DNA of 23,851 nucleotides. It comes from an uncultured Clostridia bacterium (lineage in GTDB: Bacteria; Bacillota; Clostridia; Christensenellales; Aristaeellaceae). Shown piece by piece: positions 15,319 to 23,708 of this stretch. The notes under the pieces are model-generated. The model ran no database searches, was not told the origin of the DNA, and saw nothing but the letters and a program-made list of their open reading frames with translations. The stretch is taken from assembly GCA_934670175.1 (NCBI GenBank), contig CAKUOX010000033.1, positions 1-23,851 of the forward strand. The letters are read 5' to 3'. The position numbers were made by a program, and so were the translations under genes. Position 1 is the stretch's first letter; the number at the start of each line of letters is the position of its first letter.

Positions 15319-15915
15319 TTACCCCAGCGCGGCAACCATTTCGGCGATGCGCGCTTCATCGGGGCGCATGGCGGCGATGGTATCCTCGAGCAGTCTGTCC
15401 AGCTCCCAGCCGAGCATTTCCGCGCCGCGGCGAATGACGTCGCGCGAACAGCCGGCGGCGAATTTTTTGTCCTTGAATTTCTTCTTCAGGCTGCTCAGCT
15501 CCATATCGCCGACGCTGTGGCTGGGGCGCATGCGCGCCGCCGCGCCGATCAGGCCGGTCAGCTCGTCCGCGGCAAAGAGCACCTTTTCCATTTCCAGCTC
15601 GGGCGCCACATCCGCGCACAGCCCGTAGCCGTGGCTGACGATGGCGTGGATCATCTCCTCGGAAACACCCGCCTCGGCGAGCAGCTCCGGCGCCTTGACG
15701 CAGTGCTGCTCGGGATAGAGCTCAAAATCGACGTCGTGCAAAAGCCCCACGATGCCCCAGAAATCCACCTCGTCGCCGTAGCCGAGCTTTTCGGCATACC
15801 AGCGCATCACGCCCTCCACGGTGAGCGCATGCTGGATATGAAAGGGTTCATGGTTGTACTTCAGGAGCAGCGTCCAGGCCTGTTCCCGAGTGATACTGCT
15901 GGTCAGCATGGTCAT
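15319..15915 (-). CDS. HD-domain phosphohydrolase
   Basis: 198 residues of the HD superfamily of metal-dependent phosphohydrolases. The metal ligands can be placed: H29 in HIQHALTVE, the HD pair H60-D61 in GLLHDVDFE, H95 in IVSHGYG, and D117 in AADELTG. This small, single-domain type with a central LLHDVDFE is widespread in Firmicutes and its substrate is not established; nucleotides are a reasonable guess. It starts eight bases after the stop of guaB on the same strand, so it is likely expressed with it, which points weakly to purine metabolism. Start: ATG at 15915 with a GGGAG four bases away, or the ATG two codons later (15909) with better spacing. It ends at the shared hairpin. Confidence 0.75.
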   Translation of the reverse strand: MTMLTSSITREQAWTLLLKYNHEPFHIQHALTVEGVMRWYAEKLGYGDEVDFWGIVGLLHDVDFELYPEQHCVKAPELLAEAGVSEEMIHAIVSHGYGLCADVAPELEMEKVLFAADELTGLIGAAARMRPSHSVGDMELSSLKKKFKDKKFAAGCSRDVIRRGAEMLGWELDRLLEDTIAAMRPDEARIAEMVAALG

Positions 15916-15923
15916 TCATCTCC

Positions 15924-17429
15924 CTAGTTCTTGTTGCTGGTCGCGCGCAGGGTCACGTCGTGGTAGCCGCCCTCGACGATGCTGACGGAGGAAACCAGCG
16001 TGAGCTTGGCGTTCTCCTGAAGCGCGGGGATGCTGGTAACGCCGCAGTTGCACATGGTGGACTTGACCTTATACAGGCTCTTTTCCACATTGTCATGCAG
16101 GGAACCGGCGTAGGTGACGTAGGAATCCACGCCCTCCTCAAAGTTGAGCTTGGCCTTGCCGCCCAGATCGTAGCGCTGCCAGTTGCGCGCGCGGTTGGAG
16201 CCCTCGCCCCAGTATTCCTTGACGTAGGAACCGTTGACCATCAGCTTCTGAGTCGGGCTCTCATCGAAGCGGGCGAAATAGCGGCCCAGCATGATGAAGT
16301 CCGCGCCCATTGCCAGCGCCAGCGTCATGTGATAATCGTGCACGATGCCGCCGTCGGAGCAGATCGGCACGTATATGCCGGTGGTAGCGTAGTATTCGTC
16401 GCGCGCGGCGGCGACCTCGATCAGCGCGCTGGCCTGGCCGCGGCCGATGCCCTTGGTCTCGCGCGTGATGCAGATGGAGCCGCCGCCGATGCCGATCTTG
16501 ACAAAATCCGCGCCCGCCTTGGCCAGGAACATGAAGCCGTCGCGATCAACCACATTGCCCGCGCCAACCTTGACAGTATCGCCGTAGCGCTCGCGAATGA
16601 AGCGAATGGTCTTCTCCTGCCAGCAGGTATAGCCCTCGGAGGAATCGATGCACAGCACGTCCGCGCCCGCATCGATCAGCGCGGGAACGCGCGTCTCGTA
16701 GTCCTTGGTGTTGATGCCCGCGCCCACCATGTAGCTCTTCTTGCTGTCCAGCAGCTCGAGCGGGCTCTCCTTATGCTGGGTATAGTCCTTGCGGAACACG
16801 AAATACATCAGCTTGCCCTGGTCGTCCACGATGGGCAGACTGTTGAGCTTGTGCTCCCAGATGATGTCGTTGGCTTCCTTCAGCGTGGTGCCCGCAGGCG
16901 CAGTGACCAGCTTTTCCAGCGGCGTCATGAAGCTGGAGACCTTTTCGGTGGTCTCCATGCGGGATACGCGGTAATCGCGGCTGGTGACCACGCCGAGCAG
17001 GCGGCCGTCGGGCCTGCCGTCTTCGGTAACGGCGATGGTGGAATGGCCGAACTCCTCCACCAGCTCCAGCACGTCCCTGAGCGTCTGATCCGGACGCACG
17101 TTGGAATCGCTGACCACGAAGCCGGATTTGTAGTTCTTCACGCGGGCGACCATCGCCGCCTCATCCTCGATGCTCTGCGAGCCGTAGATGAAGGACATGC
17201 CGCCTTCGCGCGCCAGCGCAATGGCCATGGTGTCGTTGGAGACCGACTGCATGATCGCCGATACCAGCGGAATATTCAGGTTGATCGGACATTCCTCTTC
17301 ACCCTTGCGGAATTTGACCAGCGGGGTTTTCAGCGTCACGTTTGACGGAACGCAATCCTCGGAGGTGTAGCCAGGGATCAGCAGGTACTCACTGAAGGTA
17401 TGGGAGGGTTCACTGATATAATGCGCCAT
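15924..17429 (-). CDS. guaB: Inosine 5'-monophosphate dehydrogenase
   Basis: Oxidises IMP to XMP with NAD+, the committed step of guanine nucleotide synthesis. 501 residues from the ATG at 17429, which has AAGGAG nine bases upstream; a 30-codon upstream extension in frame lacks a ribosome site. A TIM barrel is interrupted by two CBS domains (about 103-225). NAD and IMP site: VGAGN (288-292) and GIGGGSICITRETKGIGRGQ, with catalytic C320. SDGGI and MLGRYFA bind the phosphate. The mobile flap YWGEGSNRARNWQRY ends in the R419-Y420 dyad that activates water. From memory the flap, the MCNCG segment and the SSVSIVEGG segment closely match the Tritrichomonas foetus enzyme (catalytic C319, R418), not the E. 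coli/B. subtilis type. It is followed by an HD hydrolase eight bases downstream. Confidence 0.95.
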   Translation of the reverse strand: MAHYISEPSHTFSEYLLIPGYTSEDCVPSNVTLKTPLVKFRKGEEECPINLNIPLVSAIMQSVSNDTMAIALAREGGMSFIYGSQSIEDEAAMVARVKNYKSGFVVSDSNVRPDQTLRDVLELVEEFGHSTIAVTEDGRPDGRLLGVVTSRDYRVSRMETTEKVSSFMTPLEKLVTAPAGTTLKEANDIIWEHKLNSLPIVDDQGKLMYFVFRKDYTQHKESPLELLDSKKSYMVGAGINTKDYETRVPALIDAGADVLCIDSSEGYTCWQEKTIRFIRERYGDTVKVGAGNVVDRDGFMFLAKAGADFVKIGIGGGSICITRETKGIGRGQASALIEVAAARDEYYATTGIYVPICSDGGIVHDYHMTLALAMGADFIMLGRYFARFDESPTQKLMVNGSYVKEYWGEGSNRARNWQRYDLGGKAKLNFEEGVDSYVTYAGSLHDNVEKSLYKVKSTMCNCGVTSIPALQENAKLTLVSSVSIVEGGYHDVTLRATSNKN

Positions 17430-17656
17430 CGTACATCGCTCCTTGCAAAAGTATATTTGAATTATCATATCATTCCGAAGGTTTTTTTGCATCATATTCG
17501 CGTTAATGTTGAAGGACAAAAACCATCAAGGCTGTGTGAAGCGCGGCTTTCATGCGGGCGCATGCGGAACAGATCGATTTTTTCTACCGGCGGCAGGATT
17601 TTCGGCCTCCGTGAACGAAATAGAGCAGGGACAGATCATGCCGGAGGGGATAAAAA

Positions 17657-18397
17657 TTGGATATGGAAAGATGCCTGTTTCAGGTAAACGGGCTCGAGAT
17701 AAGCGCGGCGTTTCCCACCGCCGACCGCGATGACATCTACCTGCCGCTGCTGCGCAGGCTGACCGCCCTGCAGCGCGAAAGGGGACGGCGCATCGCCGTG
17801 TTTCTGGCCGCGCCTCCGGCGGCGGGCAAGAGCACGCTGTGCCGGTATCTGGAGCTGCTGTCGCGGCGCGAGGCGGGGCTTTCGGCGGTGCAGTGCGTGG
17901 GCATCGACGGCTTTCACTACACCAACGCCTATCTGGAAGGCCATTCCATCGTAAGGGACGGTGTAAGTATCCCGCTGCGAAGGATCAAGGGCGCGCCGGA
18001 GACCTACGATGTAGCGCGGCTGGGCGCGCTGCTGGAAACGCTGGATCAGCCCGGGCAGCTCTGGCCGGAATACGACCGGCGCATTCACGACCCGATAGAC
18101 GGGGCAATCGAGATCCGCGCGGACATCGTGGTGGTGGAGGGCAACTGGCTGCTGCTGGATGAAGCGCCCTGGTCCGCGCTGAAATGCGATTATTCCGTGT
18201 TTATTCGCGCGGGCGATCCGGCGCAGCTCGAGCGCATCGTAGCGCGGAAAATGATGGGCGGCTTTTCCGAGTCGACCGCCCGCGAATTTGTGAAGAACAA
18301 CGACTGGCCCAACATTCTATTCTGCATGGCGCACTCGCGCCGCGCAGATCTGAACCTGCGGCCGGGATCGAACGGCAGAATGGAGGTCATATTATAA
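17657..18397 (+). CDS. P-loop kinase of the uridine/pantothenate kinase fold
   Basis: 246 residues. P-loop APPAAGKST (52-60), in which the usual first glycine is alanine; a strand ending GIDGFHYTN (82-90) with D84 as likely catalytic base; RRIKGAPETYD (109-119), the KGxPxTYD element shared by type I pantothenate kinase, uridine kinase and the FrcK-like sugar kinases; then VVEGNWLLLD (159-168) and a LID-type segment rich in Arg (ERIVARKMMGGF). It lacks the long C-terminal part of CoaA, so I place it with the generic nucleoside/sugar kinases of this group and do not name a substrate. Start: TTG at 17657 has GGAGGGG seven bases upstream; ATG at 17663 is the alternative. One base separates its stop from proC, so it leads a three-gene operon. 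Confidence 0.78.
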   Translation: MDMERCLFQVNGLEISAAFPTADRDDIYLPLLRRLTALQRERGRRIAVFLAAPPAAGKSTLCRYLELLSRREAGLSAVQCVGIDGFHYTNAYLEGHSIVRDGVSIPLRRIKGAPETYDVARLGALLETLDQPGQLWPEYDRRIHDPIDGAIEIRADIVVVEGNWLLLDEAPWSALKCDYSVFIRAGDPAQLERIVARKMMGGFSESTAREFVKNNDWPNILFCMAHSRRADLNLRPGSNGRMEVIL

Positions 18398-18398
18398 T

Positions 18399-19184
18399 AT
18401 GAAAAAACTTGGATTCATCGGATTGGGCAACATGGGGCGCGCCATCTGCTCCGGCTTGATCGCAGGCGGCGCCGTCGCCGCCGAGGACATTTACGGCTAC
18501 GCGCCCCACGCCGAGCGCCTGCACGCCTACGCCGGACAGACGGGCATTCACGCCTGCGCGAGCGCTGCGGAGGTCGTTCAGGCGTGCGACACGGTGCTCA
18601 TCGCCGTCAAGCCGTATGTGATCGAAGGCGTGCTCGCCGAGCTTCGCGATGGTTTAAAGGGCAAGGCGCTGCTGAGCGTGGCGCTGGGCTATAACTGCCA
18701 AAGGCTTACCGCGCTGCTGGATCCCACGACGCGCGCGCAATTCATCATGCCCAACACGCCGGCGCTGGTGGGTGCGGGCATATTGCTGTTTGAACAGGAA
18801 AGCACGCTGCTGCCCGACGAGCGCGCCGAGATCATGGAAAAGTTCAAGGCGCTGGGCATGGTGGAGGAGCTGCCCTCGCGGCTGATGGGCGTCGGCGGCT
18901 CGATCTCCGGCTGCGGCCCCGCCTTCTGCGCCATGGCGATCGAGGCGCTGGCGGATGCAGGCGTGAAATACGGTCTGCCCCGCGCCACCGCTTACCGGCT
19001 GGCCTCAGGCGTGCTGGCGGGCACGGGCGAGCTGCAGCTGAAGACCGGCGACCACCCCGCCGCCATCAAGGACGGCGTATGCTCGCCCGCCGGCAGTACG
19101 ATCCGCGGCGTGGAAGCGCTGGAAAAGCACGGACTGCGCACGGCGCTGATCGAGGCCGTGAACGCAACGCTGGAGGTAGGCTGA
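18399..19184 (+). CDS. proC: Pyrroline-5-carboxylate reductase
   Basis: Last step of proline synthesis: reduces pyrroline-5-carboxylate to proline with NAD(P)H in the cytoplasm. 261 residues, the family's usual length. N-terminal Rossmann loop GFIGLGNMGRAI (5-16); the AVKP segment closing the dinucleotide domain; MPNTPALVGAG (about 118-128); and in the C-terminal dimer domain GCGPAFCAMAIEALADAG and the signature SPAGSTIRGVEALE (229-242). ATG at 18399 has GGAGG 12 bases upstream, inside the end of the kinase gene. DUF89 follows after four bases. No proA or proB is in view, so proline synthesis is split from its other genes here. Confidence 0.94.
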   Translation: MKKLGFIGLGNMGRAICSGLIAGGAVAAEDIYGYAPHAERLHAYAGQTGIHACASAAEVVQACDTVLIAVKPYVIEGVLAELRDGLKGKALLSVALGYNCQRLTALLDPTTRAQFIMPNTPALVGAGILLFEQESTLLPDERAEIMEKFKALGMVEELPSRLMGVGGSISGCGPAFCAMAIEALADAGVKYGLPRATAYRLASGVLAGTGELQLKTGDHPAAIKDGVCSPAGSTIRGVEALEKHGLRTALIEAVNATLEVG

Positions 19185-19188
19185 AGCG

Positions 19189-20085
19189 ATGAATAACAAA
19201 GGCAACGCGCCGCTGCTGGACCTGGATTGCCTGCACTGCGCGCTCAACCAGGTGATCGACACCACGGAGCTGGCGGGCACGCCCGAACCGAAGCGCCGCG
19301 AAATCATGCAGCGCGCGCTGGAAATGCTGGCGTCTCAGGATATAAACCGCAACAATTGCGAAAGCATTGAAGGCATTTACCGCATGGTGACGCGCGAGAT
19401 CGGCGTGGCGGATCCCTACCGCGAAACGCGCCTGTATTACGACCGCGAAATGCTGAAGCTGCTGCCGGACATGCGGCGGCATGTGCAGTCGAGCGCCGAC
19501 CCGCTGATGGCGGCGGTGCGCGCGGCCATTGCCGGAAACCTGATCGACCTGGCGGCGCTGGGCGGCGAGGTGACGCTGGAGCGCGCGCTTGCCAAGCTGC
19601 ACCAGATCGACAGCGAGCCCCTCGCCATCGACGACGGCGCGACGCTGAAGGCTGCGCTGTCGCAGGCGAAGACGCTGCTGGTGCTGGGCGACAACTGCGG
19701 CGAGATCGCCATGGATCGCCTGCTGATCGAGACCATACGCGCACTCTACCCCGACATCCGCGTGCAGTACGGCGTGCGCGGCAGCGCCGTCGTAAACGAC
19801 GTGGTGCGCGAGGACGCCGAAGCCGTGGGCATGGCGGAGGTCGCCGAGGTCATCGACAACGGCGACTGCCTGCTCACCACCGATCTGAGCCGGACCAGTC
19901 CGGAATTTGACCGCGCCTTTTATGCAGCCGACCTGATCATCGGCAAGGGCATGGGCAATTACGAGGGACTGCACGGCTGCGATCGCGGCGGCATCTTCTT
20001 TTTGCTGATCGTGAAATGCCGCGCCATCGCCCGAATGACCGGCGCGCCGAAGGGCGGCATACTCTGCATGCGCAAGCGCGGCTGA
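19189..20085 (+). CDS. DUF89-family metal-dependent phosphatase (damage-control type)
   Basis: 298 residues. The family hydrolyses small phosphate metabolites such as sugar phosphates or phosphopantetheine derivatives, using a divalent metal held by Asp-Asn residues. Diagnostic segments are LVLGDNCGEIAMDRLLIE (164-181, with D168 and N169), RGSAVVNDVVREDA (197-210), DNGDCLLTTDL and IGKGMGNYEGL (251-261, with K253). The N-terminus has a CLHC pair (C14, C17), a feature of the bacterial and archaeal subgroup. It follows proC by four bases and is the last gene of the kinase-proC-DUF89 operon. The kinase and the phosphatase together suggest control of one phosphorylated metabolite, but that is inference. 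It ends before a hairpin-bearing gap. Confidence 0.88.
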   Translation: MNNKGNAPLLDLDCLHCALNQVIDTTELAGTPEPKRREIMQRALEMLASQDINRNNCESIEGIYRMVTREIGVADPYRETRLYYDREMLKLLPDMRRHVQSSADPLMAAVRAAIAGNLIDLAALGGEVTLERALAKLHQIDSEPLAIDDGATLKAALSQAKTLLVLGDNCGEIAMDRLLIETIRALYPDIRVQYGVRGSAVVNDVVREDAEAVGMAEVAEVIDNGDCLLTTDLSRTSPEFDRAFYAADLIIGKGMGNYEGLHGCDRGGIFFLLIVKCRAIARMTGAPKGGILCMRKRG

Positions 20086-20118
20086 AAAAACGCATAATTA
20101 TACATATAATTTGTCTGT

Positions 20119-20162
20119 GCAGTCTGCAATTCTCCGATTTTCATCCGAGAATTGCAGACTGC
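20119..20162 (+). terminator. Hairpin after the kinase-proC-DUF89 operon
   Basis: gcagtctgcaattctc (20119-20134) pairs perfectly with gagaattgcagactgc (20147-20162) over 16 bases around a 12-base loop, 33 bases after the stop. It is followed by tgtatttcc, not a full T-tract, so termination is probable but not certain. Confidence 0.5.
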
Positions 20163-20417
20163 TGTATTTCCGGCGTGGACGATTCAGGAAATTCCCGCTC
20201 AAACAATTAACATTCCGCAATACGCGGACACATGTCTTTTGTAAAATGTACAGATTCATGCATATCTGCGCCTTCAAGCCGGTATTCATGCCATACAGCC
20301 GCAAAATATGAATCATTCAATATTAATTAATTCATTTCAAGCACAGAAGTGACCGTGAGTGACGGATTATTCGCACCTTTCAGCGCACACTTCCTTCAAA
20401 AAAGTGCAAATTGGGGC

Positions 20418-20446
20418 TTGCAATTTCGCGAATACTTATGTATAAT
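20418..20446 (+). promoter_or_regulatory. Promoter of the liv operon
   Basis: TTGCAA (20418-20423) and TATAAT (20441-20446) at exactly 17 bases spacing, about 30 bases before the livJ start. AGGAGG then lies eight bases before the ATG. Confidence 0.75.
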
Positions 20447-20475
20447 AACTCCATCATTTTTAGGAGGAAACGAAC

Positions 20476-21651
20476 ATGAAGAAAATCCTTGCTCTTGTAT
20501 TGGCGCTCATGCTGGCGGTATCCGCCGCAGCGATGGCCGAAACCGTAAAGATCGGCGTGTTTGAACCGGCGTCCGGCGACAACGGCGCAGGCGGCAAGCA
20601 GGAAGTTATCGGTATTGAATATGCGAACAGCATCGTGCCCACCGTTGAAATCGACGGCAAGGAATACGATATTGAGCTGGTCATCGTAGATAACCAGTCC
20701 GCCACCGACAAGGCCGTTTCTGCGGCGCAGTCTCTGGTAGACTCGGACGTTTCCATCGTGCTGGGCTCCTACGGCTCCGGCGTGTCCATGGCGGGCGGCG
20801 AGGTCTTCGCGGCTGCTGAAATTCCGGCCATCGGCTGCTCCTGCACCAACCCGGGCGTGACCTCCCTGTGCGATTACTACTGGCGCGTCTGCTTCCTGGA
20901 TCCCTTCCAGGGCACGGTCATGGCCAACTTCGCCAAGGACGAGTTTAACGCCAGCACGGCCTATGTGCTCACTCAGCTGGGCGACGACTACTCCACCGGT
21001 CTTGGCAACTACTTCGCCAAGGCGTTCGAAGCGCTGGGCGGCACGGTAATCGCCGAAACCTTCAACGAGGGCAACAGCGACTTCAGCGCCTACCTGACCA
21101 CCGCCACCAATTCCGGCGCGGACGTCGTGTTCTGCCCCAGCAGCACCGTATCCGCCGCGCTGCTGATCAACCAGGCTGCCGCCGCGAACGTATCCTATCC
21201 GCTGCTCGCGGGCGATACCTGGGAATCCTCCGTTATCCTGGACGCCGCCAAGGGCAAGAACGTGACCGTGTGCGTGTCCACCTTCTTTGATGAGAAGGAC
21301 GAGTCCTCCCCGAAGGCCGCCGAATTCGTATCCGGCTTCAAGGCCTGGCTGAACGCCAACCCCGCCAAGCTGACTGACAACGGCGGCAACGACATCGTGG
21401 CTGCGGTCTCCGCGCTGGGCTACGACGCCTACATGGTCGCAGTTGAGGCCATCAAGTCGGCCGGCTCCACCGTGGGCGCGGACATCGCGCTTGCGCTTCC
21501 GGACGTTTCCATCGAGGGCGTGACCGGCGCAATCTCCTTCGACGAGATCGGCGACGCCAAGAAGGACATGGCCTATATCAAGAAGGTCAACAACGAGTCC
21601 GGCGAATTCGAGTTCGTAAAGACCCAGTCCATTGCGGACGTTCAGGGCTGA
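20476..21651 (+). CDS. livJ: Branched-chain amino acid ABC transporter, substrate-binding protein
   Basis: Extracytoplasmic receptor that captures leucine, isoleucine, valine or a related ligand for the LivHMG permease. 391 residues. Signal peptide MKKILALVLALMLAVSAAAMA with a signal peptidase I site after A21; there is no cysteine near it, so it is not a lipoprotein. The mature part starts VKIGVFEPASGDNG, the usual opening of periplasmic-binding fold type I proteins, and continues with IVDNQS, VLGSYGSGVSMA (ligand-contact loop), and DDYSTGLGNYFAKAF in the second lobe. It is the first and separately regulated gene of the liv operon, 98 bases before livH with a hairpin between. The exact ligand is not decidable; some relatives bind other amides or amino acids. 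Confidence 0.88.
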   Translation: MKKILALVLALMLAVSAAAMAETVKIGVFEPASGDNGAGGKQEVIGIEYANSIVPTVEIDGKEYDIELVIVDNQSATDKAVSAAQSLVDSDVSIVLGSYGSGVSMAGGEVFAAAEIPAIGCSCTNPGVTSLCDYYWRVCFLDPFQGTVMANFAKDEFNASTAYVLTQLGDDYSTGLGNYFAKAFEALGGTVIAETFNEGNSDFSAYLTTATNSGADVVFCPSSTVSAALLINQAAAANVSYPLLAGDTWESSVILDAAKGKNVTVCVSTFFDEKDESSPKAAEFVSGFKAWLNANPAKLTDNGGNDIVAAVSALGYDAYMVAVEAIKSAGSTVGADIALALPDVSIEGVTGAISFDEIGDAKKDMAYIKKVNNESGEFEFVKTQSIADVQG

Positions 21652-21687
21652 TCCCGCTTGAATTTCGACCGTTAAGGCGTTGAAATC

Positions 21688-21722
21688 CATGCCGAATCCG
21701 CGTTCTGCGCGGATTCGGCATG
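21688..21722 (+). other. Hairpin between livJ and livH
   Basis: catgccgaatccgcg (21688-21702) pairs perfectly over 15 bases with the arm at 21708-21722 around the loop ttctg. No T-tract follows. Its position after the binding-protein gene fits an mRNA-protecting or partly terminating element that keeps livJ transcript above livHMG, a common arrangement in ABC import operons. Confidence 0.6.
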
Positions 21723-21749
21723 TCATGTTAATACGACGGAGGCTTTTCT

Positions 21750-22628
21750 ATGTTCGATAAAATCTTGCCCTACCTGCTTTCCGGCATTTCCGTGGGCGGC
21801 CAATACGCGCTGATCGCCGTTGGCTACACCATGGTATACGGCATACTGCGGCTGATCAACTTCGCCCACGGCGATATTTTCACCGCGGCGGGCTTCTTCA
21901 TGGTCTACATCGCCGCCTCGCTGCCGCTGTATATAGCGCTGCCGCTGGTGGTGATCCTCACGGTCATTCTGGGCTTCACGGTAGAGCGCGTGGCGTATAA
22001 GCCGCTGCGCAGCGCGCCGCGCATGTCCGTTATGATCTCCGCCATCGGCGTCAGCTACCTGCTGCAGAACCTGATGTGGTACGTCACGGGTGGCCTGGCC
22101 AAGCAGTATCCCGTTATTCCCTGGATCTCCGACACCGTCACCATCGGCTCGGCCGCCACGAAAATGGTCACGCTGGTCACGCCGGTGCTGACCATCGCGC
22201 TGGTGATCGCGCTGGTCGCGCTGATCCAGAAAACAAAGATCGGCATGGCCATGCGCGCCGTATCCAAGGATTTTGAAACCGCGAAGCTGATGGGCATCAA
22301 GATCAACTCCGTCATATCCGCCACGTTCATCATCGGCTCCTTTCTGGCGGCGATCGGCTCCGTGCTGTATTTCACCAATTACACCTCCGTCACGCCCACA
22401 ATCGGCGCGATGCCCGGCCTGAAGGCCTTCGTCGCGGCGGTGTTCGGCGGCATCGGCTCGATCCCGGGCGCGGTCATCGGCGCGTTCGTAATCGGCATTT
22501 GCGAAAACATCATCAAGGCGCTGGGCTACACCACCTTCTCGGATGCTTTCACCTTCGCGCTGCTGATCGTGATACTGCTGTTCAAGCCCACGGGTCTGTT
22601 CGGTGAAAAGACTTCGGAAAAGGTTTAA
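21750..22628 (+). CDS. livH: Branched-chain amino acid ABC transporter permease LivH
   Basis: Inner-membrane permease half. 292 residues with about eight hydrophobic spans. The N-terminal GISVGGQYALIAVGYTMVYG and NFAHGDIF motifs are classic for LivH. The EAA-like cytoplasmic loop for the ATPase is around AMRAVSKDFETAKLMGI (about 165-185). The end FGGIGSIPGAVIGAFVIG followed by FKPTGLFG is also typical. GGAGG lies eight bases before the ATG. livM follows 12 bases later. E. coli LivH is 308 residues, so the length is normal. Confidence 0.93.
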   Translation: MFDKILPYLLSGISVGGQYALIAVGYTMVYGILRLINFAHGDIFTAAGFFMVYIAASLPLYIALPLVVILTVILGFTVERVAYKPLRSAPRMSVMISAIGVSYLLQNLMWYVTGGLAKQYPVIPWISDTVTIGSAATKMVTLVTPVLTIALVIALVALIQKTKIGMAMRAVSKDFETAKLMGIKINSVISATFIIGSFLAAIGSVLYFTNYTSVTPTIGAMPGLKAFVAAVFGGIGSIPGAVIGAFVIGICENIIKALGYTTFSDAFTFALLIVILLFKPTGLFGEKTSEKV

Positions 22629-22640
22629 GGGTGAGTCGCT

Positions 22641-23708
22641 ATGAAGAAATCAACGAAAAACATCGTCAATATCGCGCTGCTGGCGCTGATGTTCGCGGCG
22701 GTCTATCTGATTGAAAGCGCGATGGGCGCGCGCTCCATGGCCGTAACCGTGCTGAAAAAGGGCGCGATCTACGCGCTGCTGGCGGTCTCCATGAACCTGC
22801 TCAACGGCTTTACCGGCCTGTTTTCGCTGGGTCAGGCGGGCTTTATGCTGGTGGGCGCCTACACCTACGCCGTGCTCACCATCCCGATGGCGAAGCGTAT
22901 GGCGGTCTACCAGTATTACGAGGGCGGCGCCATCGGCTTTACTGCGCCGGTCGTCGTGGGCATACTGGCGGCGGGCGCGCTGGCGGCAATCCTTGCCGCG
23001 CTGATCGGCCTGCCGGTGCTGCGCTTAAAGAGCGACTATCTGGCCATCGCCACGCTGGGCTTCGCGGAGATCATCCGCGCCATCATTCAGTGGGACGCAC
23101 TGGGCCCGATCACCAACGGCTCAAATCTGCTCAAGACCTACCCCACCTTCTCCACGGCGCTTCAGCCGTTCCTGGCGGCCACGATATGTATCGGTGCGAT
23201 CGTGCTGCTGATCAATTCCACCTACGGCCGCGCGTTCAAGGCAATCCGCGATGATGAGATCGCCGCCGAGGCGATGGGCATAAACCTGTTCCATCACAAG
23301 CAGCTGGCCTTCGTGGTCTCCTCGTTCTTTGCGGGAATCGGCGGCGCGCTGCTGGCAATGTACCAGTCGTCGCTGCAGGCGAACGCCTTCAAATCCAGCA
23401 TGACGTATGAGATCCTGCTGATCGTGGTCATCGGCGGCATGGGCTCCATCACGGGCAGCGTGCTGGCGAGCTTCCTGTTCGTGGCGTGCAGCGAATGGTG
23501 GCTGCGCTTCCTGGACAGCGAAACCTTCCTGTTCGGCGGAACGTTCAAGGTGCCGCTGCTGCGCTCGGGCTTCCGCATGGTGGTGTTCTCCATCATCATT
23601 ATGATCGTGGTGCTGTTCTTCCGTAAGGGCATCATGGGCGAGCGCGAGCTGTGGGATCTGCTTGCGCCGAAGAAAAAGAGCAAACTGGCCGGAGGTGCAA
23701 AGCGATGA
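22641..23708 (+). CDS. livM: Branched-chain amino acid ABC transporter permease LivM
   Basis: Second membrane permease half pairing with LivH. 355 residues, shorter than the 425 of E. coli LivM, mostly because the N-terminal spans are fewer. Motifs: NLLNGFTGLFSLGQAGFMLVGAY (about 52-74), LPVLRLKSDYLAIATLGFAEIIR, the ATPase-contact loop GRAFKAIRDDEIAAEAMGI (about 192-210), and GGMGSITGSV. The tail ends KKKSKLAGGAKR, a lysine-rich cytoplasmic end. The ribosome site GGGTGAG lies five bases before the ATG. Its stop overlaps the livG start by four bases (ATGA), so the two are translationally coupled. Confidence 0.92.
   Translation: MKKSTKNIVNIALLALMFAAVYLIESAMGARSMAVTVLKKGAIYALLAVSMNLLNGFTGLFSLGQAGFMLVGAYTYAVLTIPMAKRMAVYQYYEGGAIGFTAPVVVGILAAGALAAILAALIGLPVLRLKSDYLAIATLGFAEIIRAIIQWDALGPITNGSNLLKTYPTFSTALQPFLAATICIGAIVLLINSTYGRAFKAIRDDEIAAEAMGINLFHHKQLAFVVSSFFAGIGGALLAMYQSSLQANAFKSSMTYEILLIVVIGGMGSITGSVLASFLFVACSEWWLRFLDSETFLFGGTFKVPLLRSGFRMVVFSIIIMIVVLFFRKGIMGERELWDLLAPKKKSKLAGGAKR

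Larger units (their letters stand above)
20086..20475 (+). other. 390-base intergenic region between DUF89 and livJ
   Basis: It holds a perfect 16-pair hairpin near the left end, about 170 AT-rich bases without a supported gene (20165-20340), a small inverted repeat cactt/aagtg just upstream of the livJ -35 that could be a regulator site, and the livJ promoter with an AGGAGG ribosome site. No riboswitch or T-box was recognised. Confidence 0.5.

Noticed and set aside
17430..17656. Possible purine riboswitch or regulated leader between guaB and the P-loop kinase
   Set aside because: I found no recognisable aptamer core or convincing -35/-10 pair; only a TATGAT-like box upstream of guaB, too weak to report.
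20380..21726. 448-codon minus-strand open frame opposite livJ
   Set aside because: Glycine/valine-rich mirror of livJ with no start signal; livJ has signal peptide, promoter and ribosome site.
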